From a virus: a stretch of DNA of 33,741 bases. Where the stretch lies: the IMG/VR virus record IMGVR_UViG_3300042523_000080, positions 1-33,741 of that record; one strand, given 5' to 3'. This document shows, piece by piece, positions 15,473-20,526 of this stretch. Below the pieces are notes generated by a model that saw nothing but the letters and a program-made list of their open reading frames with translations, ran no database searches and was not told where the DNA came from. The position numbers and the translations under genes are program-made. The stretch's first letter is position 1. Every line of letters starts with the position of its first letter.

Positions 15473-15654
15473 TTCGAGACTCTGGCCTTGCTGTAGGTCG
15501 TGAAGTTCTCACGCACATTTAAAGTCTCAGTAAGTCTCATTTGCTCTCTACGCTTTGAACCGTTGATTTTGCCATTGTTAATCTGAACAAGCTCCTTGTC
15601 CTTAGTCCAGATTGATGCGCCAGAGAAGTCAAATGCGTTTTTTGGTGGGTTCAT
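15469..15654 (-). CDS. Hypothetical small basic protein
   Basis: A 61-residue hydrophilic protein (MNPPKNAFDFSGASIWTKDK at the N-terminus, RLTETLNVRENFTTYSKARV near the end). No membrane segment or cysteine. Both ends are linked to neighbours by 4-base ATGA overlaps, the main reason for believing it is a gene. Family not recognised. Confidence 0.55.
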   Translation of the reverse strand: MNPPKNAFDFSGASIWTKDKELVQINNGKINGSKRREQMRLTETLNVRENFTTYSKARVSK

Positions 15655-15854
15655 TTCAGCCCCCGAATGTAAATTGCAAAGCTGTGCAATGTGTCCTTGC
15701 CAAACCCTTCCATCTTTAGGATGGCTTGTGCAACTTCTTCAATGACTTGGCTACGGTATGGGTTAAGTGTGATGGCAGCTTCTACCGCACGTTTACGCCA
15801 TAGGCTTTTGCGCTCAATCTCGTTAAATGCTTCGTCTTCAGGTTCTTCAATCAT
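15651..15854 (-). CDS. Hypothetical helical protein
   Basis: A 67-residue, acidic then basic helical protein (EEPEDEAFNEIERKSLWRKR, then NPYRSQVIEEVAQAILKMEG, then DTLHSFAIYIRGLK). The order E-x-W-RKR...YR-QVIEEVA...F...FA-x-IRG recurs in small early-region phage proteins of unknown role. ATGA overlaps at both ends place it firmly in the leftward operon. Confidence 0.6.
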   Translation of the reverse strand: MIEEPEDEAFNEIERKSLWRKRAVEAAITLNPYRSQVIEEVAQAILKMEGFGKDTLHSFAIYIRGLK

Positions 15855-16099
15855 GCAACCGCCTTTTTAATTTGAGCCTTTGCGTCATCAAGAATCTTCT
15901 CAACTGACGCAATGAGTTCTTTGTTTGATTTTTTAGGTATTGGTTTTGGAGTCATCTTTACCCCTAGCACCCTACCCATTTCCATAGTCCGATCATCTTC
16001 AATCTTTTGGCAAAGATATTCACGCAACCACTTTGCGCCACCAAGTTCTTTCCACTTTGCTTGCTGGCTTAATGTCAACTTCACACCTACGTTAATCAT
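15851..16099 (-). CDS. Hypothetical basic protein with LTLSQQAKWKELGGAKWLRE motif
   Basis: An 82-residue protein. Residues about 8-27 (LTLSQQAKWKELGGAKWLRE) look like a ribbon-helix-helix-type N-terminal unit, as found in small phage DNA-binding proteins, followed by a basic linker and a C-terminal helix (ASVEKILDDAKAQIKKAVA). A DNA-binding role is inference. ATGA overlaps at both ends. Confidence 0.6.
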   Translation of the reverse strand: MINVGVKLTLSQQAKWKELGGAKWLREYLCQKIEDDRTMEMGRVLGVKMTPKPIPKKSNKELIASVEKILDDAKAQIKKAVA

Positions 16100-16413
16100 T
16101 TCTTCTTTCGTTCAGTTACAAGAATAATTCTTTCAATCTTGCGGTCACTACCGCATCTGTATTGCATTGCACTATTCCTAACCCACTGGTCACAAACTGG
16201 ACATTTCACTATCTTTCTTCCCGCTCGTCCCGATTTACTAGGTACAACGCAAACCCGATACACACTGAGATTCCCAATATCGAGCCGAAAATCCCTGCTA
16301 AGAGAACGTAAAGCACTGTTTCCAACATCTGATTTCTCCTTTTCTTCTGAATCAAAGTACATGAGAGCCAATGCACAAAGCACCGCAATCATGATGGCAT
16401 TCCAGACTTTCAT
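16096..16413 (-). CDS. Small protein with N-terminal membrane segment and C-terminal zinc knuckle (composite frame)
   Basis: This 105-residue frame has an N-terminal hydrophobic segment (MKVWNAIMIAVLCALALMYF) and a C-terminal cysteine site (VKCPVCDQWVRNSAMQYRCG). The middle (ALRSLSRDFRLDIGNLSVYR) has the look of a shadow of another gene, and a convincing membrane micro-ORF (16209-16328) lies there in another frame. The real genes may therefore be an N-terminal membrane peptide, the nested ORF, and a separate 37-residue zinc-knuckle protein starting at GTG 16209, which overlaps the nested stop by one base. Both ends show ATGA coupling with neighbours. Confidence 0.5.
   Translation of the reverse strand: MKVWNAIMIAVLCALALMYFDSEEKEKSDVGNSALRSLSRDFRLDIGNLSVYRVCVVPSKSGRAGRKIVKCPVCDQWVRNSAMQYRCGSDRKIERIILVTERKKK
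16209..16328 (-). CDS. Nested small membrane protein
   Basis: A 39-residue frame, MLETVLYVLLAGIFGSILGI then SVCIGFALYLVNRDEREER, inside 16096-16413. It has AAGGAG 7 bases upstream, one long hydrophobic segment (about residues 4-30) and a charged cytoplasmic tail. Its composition is that of a real single-pass membrane protein, more so than the overlapping frame. Too short for most gene callers. Function unknown. Confidence 0.5.
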   Translation of the reverse strand: MLETVLYVLLAGIFGSILGISVCIGFALYLVNRDEREER

Positions 16414-16673
16414 TTTGTTGAGGCGATCAGTTCAAGCTCAAGGTCTTTGATTCTGTCTTTCAAAATCTCCACCTCTTGCTCAAGATTGATGACTTTCTTG
16501 TCCAGGCGCTTGCGGCTCATGGACTCACCCTTTGCCCACCCGATCAAGGCAGCATCATCAGCCACCTTGTTGATGAGTTGGATGATGTCATTGCGGGACA
16601 TGAAGCCACCAGCAATGTCCTTGGATGGCGCAATCCGATTGACCAACTCTTGAATTTCTGCTTGCATACTCAT
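16410..16673 (-). CDS. Hypothetical coiled-coil protein
   Basis: An 87-residue protein with helical N-terminal part (MSMQAEIQELVNRIAPSKDI) and a C-terminal coiled coil (KRLDKKVINLEQEVEILKDR). No membrane segment. The start at 16673 rather than 16700 is supported by AAGGA 8 bases upstream and an exact ATGA overlap with the preceding stop. Function unknown. Confidence 0.65.
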   Translation of the reverse strand: MSMQAEIQELVNRIAPSKDIAGGFMSRNDIIQLINKVADDAALIGWAKGESMSRKRLDKKVINLEQEVEILKDRIKDLELELIASTK

Positions 16674-16915
16674 GTTGTTATTCCTTGTGGTTGATGCCAT
16701 GCAGATTGCAAGGCGGTGAAGTTCATAGGCGCAATGGTGACTGTTGACAGGAACAAGCCCTTAGTCTTGATCTTGCGCCCCCAATCGTCTGTAGCCTTGG
16801 TGTTGATGAGTTCCTTACGCTTAACAGCGTTATAGACGCTATGAGGCTTAAAGCCAGCCTCTACAAGCTCCTCCATTGTTCTGGCTTCTTGGCAGAAGTC
16901 TTGGAGTTCGGTCAT
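16670..16915 (-). CDS. Putative small helix-turn-helix DNA-binding protein
   Basis: An 81-residue protein. TMEELVEAGFKPHSVYNAVK then RKELINTKATDDWGRKIKTK reads as a winged-helix or HTH unit: a helix, a turn with Gly, a recognition-like helix, then a beta wing. Such small proteins in phage early blocks are often regulators. ATGA overlaps link it to both neighbours. Without a structural search the fold is a suggestion. Confidence 0.55.
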   Translation of the reverse strand: MTELQDFCQEARTMEELVEAGFKPHSVYNAVKRKELINTKATDDWGRKIKTKGLFLSTVTIAPMNFTALQSAWHQPQGITT

Positions 16916-17112
16916 GCTTCCCTCGCTTTCAACATTGCGTCTGCCATTTCATAGGCTTCTTTTGCTGTATCCAACATAATTCCTGTTGGAAAAGAACCGT
17001 TTGCATACATACATTGCATAGCCTTTGCCGCAAAGTAATCACGCAAGGTCATGCCTTGTTCCGTAATATGCGCTACACCTGCTGGTGCTGGAAATGCTGG
17101 TGGGTTGTTCAT
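16912..17112 (-). CDS. Conserved small phage protein (GMTLRDYFAAKAM motif), function unknown
   Basis: A 66-residue protein starting MNNPPAFPAPAGVAHITEQG, followed by MTLRDYFAAKAMQCMYANGS and ending in EAYEMADAMLKAREA. The GMTLRDYFAAKAM motif and A-x-ADAML-AREA ending are very common in small phage proteins of proteobacteria; no function is known to me. ATG 17112 is preferred over 17124 because its ATGA overlaps the stop of the preceding micro-gene. Confidence 0.75.
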   Translation of the reverse strand: MNNPPAFPAPAGVAHITEQGMTLRDYFAAKAMQCMYANGSFPTGIMLDTAKEAYEMADAMLKAREA

Positions 17113-17195
17113 GATGACCACCATGCAACCAAAAGAACAGCAAAGCCGATACCGATAGCGATAGCCGCTAAGACATCAAGAAGTTTCTCATTCAT
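17109..17195 (-). CDS. Micro-protein with a single membrane segment
   Basis: A 28-residue frame, MNEKLLDVLAAIAIGIGFAV then LLVAWWSS, almost all of it one hydrophobic helix. Three ATGs occur in a row (17201, 17198, 17195); the last has GAGGAGA about 6 bases upstream. Its stop overlaps the following ATG as ATGA. The correct-frame hydrophobic design and coupling support translation. Function unknown. Confidence 0.55.
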   Translation of the reverse strand: MNEKLLDVLAAIAIGIGFAVLLVAWWSS

Positions 17196-17343
17196 CATCA
17201 TTCTCCTCATCATCTTCACAAAGTTCACAGCCATCATGGGCAGGGTCACGGCAATCTGGGTGAGCCGCAAGGTTTGACTGGTAGCGGCGGCGGTAGAAGT
17301 CCTCCGCTCTCATGTAGTCAAGGTCTGATTCGTCTAGTGGCAT
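17188..17343 (-). CDS. Small acidic cysteine-containing protein, hypothetical
   Basis: A 51-residue protein: MPLDESDLDYMRAEDFYRRR then YQSNLAAHPDCRDPAHDGCE and a C-terminal acidic tail (LCEDDEENDDE). Cysteines C31, C39 and C42 with H28 and H36 could bind zinc. AAGGAG is 7 bases before the ATG. The DLDYMRAEDFYRRRYQS...HPDCRDP-H-GCE-C pattern resembles small proteins of Burkholderiales phages. The end overlaps the next micro-gene. Confidence 0.65.
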   Translation of the reverse strand: MPLDESDLDYMRAEDFYRRRYQSNLAAHPDCRDPAHDGCELCEDDEENDDE

Positions 17344-17361
17344 GGGGTTCTCCTTAAAGTT

Positions 17362-17375
17362 GGGGCCGAAGCCCC
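17362..17375. repeat. UUCG-loop hairpin between leftward genes
   Basis: GGGGC and GCCCC (5 bp) enclose a four-base loop; on the - strand RNA the loop is UUCG, an unusually stable tetraloop. It sits between the first and second genes of the leftward operon. The tail AACTTT is too poor in U to be a clear terminator, so attenuation or mRNA processing is more likely. Confidence 0.5.
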
Positions 17376-17382
17376 TTGGGTT

Positions 17383-17655
17383 TTACTTGCGTTCTACTGT
17401 GCCAACCAATTCGCCGTCCATGATCAGAAACAAAATGTGCTTGGCAATGTTGAGTGTTTGACGGCTGCGGTTTTGTGCGCCACCGGCAATCAATTCTTGA
17501 GCATCAGACATCAGGCCAGCCACAACCATGTTTGCGCCTGTGAATTGGTATGTGATGGATTCTTTGACAGATTCCACATAGGCATCAATATCAGCAATGC
17601 CATACATGTTGATGTTGCGTTCTTCTTGAGCAGTTGTTTGTGTTGCGTTTGTCAT
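17383..17655 (-). CDS. First gene of the leftward operon, hypothetical
   Basis: A 90-residue, mostly helical protein (YGIADIDAYVESVKESITYQ then FTGANMVVAGLMSDAQELIA, ending in ILFLIMDGELVGTVERK). It has no clear membrane segment or metal site. AAGGAGA lies 8 bases before the ATG. As the promoter-proximal gene of the divergent early block it may be an anti-host or regulatory protein, but no family is recognised. Confidence 0.7.
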   Translation of the reverse strand: MTNATQTTAQEERNINMYGIADIDAYVESVKESITYQFTGANMVVAGLMSDAQELIAGGAQNRSRQTLNIAKHILFLIMDGELVGTVERK

Positions 17656-17693
17656 TTAAAAATCTCCTTGGGGTTGCGTTGTTGATGGGTCTA

Positions 17694-17721
17694 ATCATAC
17701 ATGAGTTGACTACATAGTCAA
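17694..17721 (-). promoter_or_regulatory. Leftward promoter
   Basis: On the - strand a TTGACT -35 box (17716-17721) and TATGAT -10 box (17694-17699) are 16 bases apart. Five of six -35 bases and five of six -10 bases fit the sigma-70 consensus. The start of RNA would fall near 17687, about 30 bases before the ATG at 17655. The -35 box is one arm of the dyad at 17706-17721, so a repressor bound there would block it. Confidence 0.65.
17706..17721. promoter_or_regulatory. Operator-like palindrome TTGACTACATAGTCAA
   Basis: Two perfect 7-base arms (TTGACTA and TAGTCAA) flank two bases. It overlaps the -35 box of the leftward promoter. The half-site TTGACTA occurs again at 17775-17781, where it forms the -35 box of the rightward promoter. 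This is the expected arrangement for a regulator that controls both directions; the HTH protein at 17813 is the natural candidate. Confidence 0.6.
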
Positions 17722-17730
17722 ACAGCCATG

Positions 17731-17764
17731 ATTTAATCCCACACACTCCAGTGGGTTATTAAAT
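17731..17764. promoter_or_regulatory. Large imperfect dyad in the divergent control region
   Basis: ATTTAATCCCAC (17731-17742) and GTGGGTTATTAAAT (17751-17764) are inverted copies that differ by a two-base insertion, with an 8-base centre. It lies between the two divergent promoters. It could be a second operator or a hairpin; neither transcript is expected to cross it, so an operator is more likely. Confidence 0.5.
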
Positions 17765-17774
17765 CAATTACCAC

Positions 17775-17804
17775 TTGACTAATCAATCCAAAGTCCTATA
17801 GAAT
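17775..17804 (+). promoter_or_regulatory. Rightward early promoter giving a near-leaderless transcript
   Basis: TTGACT (17775-17780) is followed by TATAGAAT (17797-17804), read as -10 TATAGA at 16 bases or TAGAAT at 18 bases. RNA would begin between about 17809 and 17813. The ATG of the HTH gene is at 17813 and no ribosome-binding site is visible in CCCCACCC upstream. The first message is therefore expected to be leaderless or nearly so, as for lambda cI from PRM. Confidence 0.6.
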
Positions 17805-17812
17805 CCCCACCC

Positions 17813-18043
17813 ATGAACACACAAACCATGCAACTTATTGATTCCATTAGGGAAAAGGCTGAAAAGGCTGGCTTCACCATCACGGATGTAGCTCGTCAAG
17901 CTGGCCTCGACCCCTCTCAAGTCTCCAGATACGCCACAGGTAAAACCATACCACTGGTAACCAGTATCAAACGGCTAGAAGAATCGGTAGATTCCCTCAT
18001 CCAGAGCCGCTTACAAGCCCTGCAAGGGGGTCAAAATGACTAA
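17813..18043 (+). CDS. Small HTH (Cro/CI-type) regulator
   Basis: A 76-residue protein with a helix-turn-helix at about residues 21-42 (FTITDVARQAGLDPSQVSRY then ATGKTIPLVTSIKRLEE). This resembles the xre/Cro-CI N-terminal domain; there is no C-terminal cleavage or dimer domain, so it is Cro-sized rather than CI-sized. It begins directly at the expected RNA start, without a ribosome-binding site. It is divergent from the leftward operon with dyads between them. Probable role: early switch regulator acting on both promoters. Its last 8 bases overlap the RuvC-like gene. Confidence 0.75.
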   Translation: MNTQTMQLIDSIREKAEKAGFTITDVARQAGLDPSQVSRYATGKTIPLVTSIKRLEESVDSLIQSRLQALQGGQND

Positions 18044-18509
18044 GCGTACCTTGGGTATTGACGTTGGTCTTAACGGTGCTATCGCCCTTGTGGTGGATGG
18101 TGAACTGATTAGTGTTGTAGATATGCCAACAGTCACCCTAGACCGCAATGGCAAAGCCAAGCGTCAGGTGTCAGTGCCTGAGTTGGTAGACATCATCAAG
18201 CAGTTTGACCCTAATGAAGCCTATGTAGAGAAGGTCTTTGCAATGGCAGGGCAAGGCGTTACATCTGTATTCTCTTTTGGTCGTTCTCTTGGCGTAGTCG
18301 AAGGAGTCCTCACAACCATGAAGATAAAGACTACTCTCATCACCCCGCAAACATGGCAAAAGGGAATAGGCGTAACTGGCGGTAAAGACGGTTCAAGAGC
18401 CAGAGCAATGGAGTTGTTCCCCGAACAAACTGCACTGTTCAAGAGGGTCAAAGATGATGGTCGTAGTGATGCCGCACTCATCGCATTGTGGGGGTCAAAG
18501 AATGGATGA
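18036..18509 (+). CDS. RuvC-like Holliday-junction resolvase
   Basis: A 157-residue protein of the RNase H-like RuvC superfamily. It has GIDVGLNGAIA with D9, a second acidic strand AYVEKV with E65, and a final acidic helix KDDGRSDAALIALW with D140/D141 and D145. These carboxylates would bind two metals for junction cleavage. Length matches RuvC (about 160-175). It would cleave branched replication or recombination intermediates before packaging. Its start overlaps the HTH gene, and a helical gene overlaps its end. Confidence 0.85.
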   Translation: MTKRTLGIDVGLNGAIALVVDGELISVVDMPTVTLDRNGKAKRQVSVPELVDIIKQFDPNEAYVEKVFAMAGQGVTSVFSFGRSLGVVEGVLTTMKIKTTLITPQTWQKGIGVTGGKDGSRARAMELFPEQTALFKRVKDDGRSDAALIALWGSKNG

Positions 18510-18726
18510 CAAAGAACGTCAAGTGATGCGTGACCACATTGTTTGGTTGTCTGTGCAGCTTGAACAGGAACGCAAGCAAAACCAATCAACAGTCGTATTC
18601 CTCAAAAGAATCCTAGACCCTGAAGACTTGGGTCATGCAGTATCAAACGAAACAAGGCAACTCGCCTACCAATTACTCATTAACCATCATCACATTGAGA
18701 GAGCATCATGGCAACAAAGCAACTGA
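18502..18726 (+). CDS. Hypothetical helical protein
   Basis: A 74-residue protein starting MDDKERQVMRDHIVWLSVQL. It is helical and charged, with the mid-portion KRILDPEDLGHAVSNETRQL. ATG 18502 is chosen because it overlaps the RuvC-like stop by 8 bases; upstream codons in the same frame lie inside that gene and read as shadow. It overlaps the nuclease gene by 19 bases. Function unknown. Confidence 0.6.
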   Translation: MDDKERQVMRDHIVWLSVQLEQERKQNQSTVVFLKRILDPEDLGHAVSNETRQLAYQLLINHHHIERASWQQSN

Positions 18727-19796
18727 ACCTTAGAGCATCAGCATCATCACGCTGGATAGCCTGTCCCGCCTCTGCCAAGTTGTCAGCACAAATGCCCTAT
18801 GTGGAAGGTGGCGAAGCGGCGAAGATAGGCACAGCGATTCACTCACTTGCCGAACACTGCTTCAAAGGTGACCTAGACCCTACAAAGTTTGAAGGCCAAG
18901 TCTTTGAAGGCATCACCATGACTGAGGAGAACTGTGAGTTTGCTCTTGAGCATCTCAAAGCCATCTGGAAGATTGAAGATGAATTGGGTGCTGGCAGTGT
19001 TCAAGTTGAGCAATTCATTCCCTATCAAGACACACAAGTTTGCAAAGTAGGCGGTACGACTGATGTGATCGGCATCAGCAAAGAGAAGCGCAAACTCATC
19101 ATTGCGGACTTAAAGACTGGTCGTGGATATGTGTCTGAAGACAGTGACCAGTTGAAGCTGTACGCCCTGTCAGCCCTGAACGCTAACAACTTGTATAAAG
19201 ACATCTCGACTGTCGAGTTGTGGATTATCCAGCCGCATCACGGTGAGACTCGCAAGCACACAATGACAACTCAAGAACTTGTTGATTGGGAACACTACAT
19301 TCTTTCTCCCGCAATTGAGAATGCACTGAACCCTGCATTCCCACCTGTGCCTTCAGACTCTGCTTGTCAGTACTGCCCTGCTAAGACTATCTGCCCTGCA
19401 CAGCAACAGATTGTTGAAGTGGTTGCATCTGCGCCACCAATATCAGTGCTGACAGAGCAACAGATTAGCGTCTTGCTGACGCAATTCGATATGGTTGAGG
19501 ACTACATCAAGGCCGTGAGAGATCACGCCTTAAAACGCATGGAATCAGGTGCTGTCATTGATGGATGGCAACTTACTCCTAAGAGAGCATTACGTTCATG
19601 GACAAAAGAATCAGATGTTGTCCCTGCACTCTTAGGGATGGGACTCACCATAGATCAGATCGTGAAACAAGAACTGGTGACTCCCGCACAAGCGGAGAAA
19701 ATGTTACCGAAAGACTTGAAGCAATCTATTGAACCGTTAACTTCCCGCATATCTTCAGGATTAACGCTTGCAAGAGACAAAGGTTTGACTCAATAA
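18708..19796 (+). CDS. DUF2800 nuclease, Cas4/AddB-like PD-(D/E)XK with iron-sulphur cysteines
   Basis: A 362-residue protein of the DUF2800 type. Nuclease residues: H45 in GTAIHSLAEH, D119 in VGGTTDVIG, D134-L-K136 in IIADLKTGRG, and Q148 in DQLKLYALSA. Four cysteines, C19, C220, C223 and C229 (CQYCPAKTIC), are spaced as in the iron-sulphur nucleases Cas4 and AddB. The expected activity is a DNA exonuclease that processes ends. It stands between a resolvase and an SSB-like gene, consistent with phage recombination. No CRISPR array is nearby, so a Cas role is not suggested. Confidence 0.85.
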   Translation: MATKQLNLRASASSRWIACPASAKLSAQMPYVEGGEAAKIGTAIHSLAEHCFKGDLDPTKFEGQVFEGITMTEENCEFALEHLKAIWKIEDELGAGSVQVEQFIPYQDTQVCKVGGTTDVIGISKEKRKLIIADLKTGRGYVSEDSDQLKLYALSALNANNLYKDISTVELWIIQPHHGETRKHTMTTQELVDWEHYILSPAIENALNPAFPPVPSDSACQYCPAKTICPAQQQIVEVVASAPPISVLTEQQISVLLTQFDMVEDYIKAVRDHALKRMESGAVIDGWQLTPKRALRSWTKESDVVPALLGMGLTIDQIVKQELVTPAQAEKMLPKDLKQSIEPLTSRISSGLTLARDKGLTQ

Positions 19797-19818
19797 TCGA
19801 CCCCCCGAATCCCCCAAC

Positions 19819-19839
19819 GTGATGCAAATCACATTTTTT
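19819..19839 (+). promoter_or_regulatory. CRP/FNR-like palindrome, or weak terminator
   Basis: GTGAT (19819-19823) and ATCAC (19828-19832) flank GCAA and are followed by A and six T. As DNA the site matches the CRP-type symmetry (GTGA-N6-TCAC) with flanking ACATTT. As RNA it is a 5-bp hairpin with a GCAA tetraloop and a T-run, so it could terminate transcription weakly. It lies between the nuclease stop (19796) and the SSB-like start (19863). Confidence 0.45.
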
Positions 19840-19862
19840 AAACTTTAAACAGGAAACTTCAA

Positions 19863-20450
19863 ATGAACTTAAATCTCTCAGGCGGCGGTAACGGTAACTA
19901 CATCCGATTCAGCCCACAAGCAAACGCATGGTCAAATCAAGATGGTGAATTCCAAATGGAAAAGTTTGTTTTCGACATCGAGAACATTCAGACTGGTTGG
20001 ATGCTCATCGCAACTGGCATCTTTGAATTTGCACCAGATGACTCTTTGGGTCGTAAAGGCGCACAACCAACTCCAGAACACAAGCGTGGCTTCAAGGTGA
20101 CTTTCTACAACAAGTCTATGGGTATTGCAGAGTGGAGCGCAAATGGTGCAGGCTCAAACATGGGACTTGAAGCCTTGTACAAGCAGGCAGAATCACAAGC
20201 CGCAGCCAATGCCGGTAAGTTGCCAGTCGTGGAGTACAAGGGTTCACGCCCCGAAAAAGTTGGTAAGGGAAGCACACGAGTGCCGATCTTTGAGGTGACA
20301 GGTTGGGTAGCTCGTCCCCCTGCATTGGCAGACGGTGGAGGTGCAGAGCCTGAGTTCTCAGCGCCAGCACCAGTAGCCAAACCAGCACCTACACCAGTTG
20401 CCAAACCCGCACCATCACCAGCAATGAGTGATGACGAGATGTTCAGCTAA
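19863..20450 (+). CDS. Phage single-stranded DNA-binding-like protein
   Basis: A 195-residue protein: glycine-rich start, a beta-rich OB-like core (about residues 20-155), a proline/alanine linker (APVAKPAPTPVAKPAPSPA) and an acidic tip MSDDEMFS. The core-linker-acidic-tail layout is that of SSB proteins, whose tip recruits partners. AGGAAAC precedes the ATG. It lies after the nuclease and before the primase-helicase, and a strong terminator ends its transcript. The OB fold is inferred, not shown by a signature. Confidence 0.65.
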   Translation: MNLNLSGGGNGNYIRFSPQANAWSNQDGEFQMEKFVFDIENIQTGWMLIATGIFEFAPDDSLGRKGAQPTPEHKRGFKVTFYNKSMGIAEWSANGAGSNMGLEALYKQAESQAAANAGKLPVVEYKGSRPEKVGKGSTRVPIFEVTGWVARPPALADGGGAEPEFSAPAPVAKPAPTPVAKPAPSPAMSDDEMFS

Positions 20451-20470
20451 ACACTGCACCTCTCACAGCA

Positions 20471-20501
20471 CCAGAGTTTCGGGGGAGACTCTGGTTTTTT
20501 T
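20471..20501 (+). terminator. Strong intrinsic terminator after the SSB-like gene
   Basis: CCAGAGT (20471-20477) pairs with ACTCTGG (20488-20494) around a 10-base loop that can add a short TC-GA pair. Seven T residues follow (20495-20501). It ends the first rightward early transcript, 26 bases before the primase-helicase gene. Confidence 0.9.
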
Positions 20502-20526
20502 GTCCCCTCAATTGGAAACGCCATAA

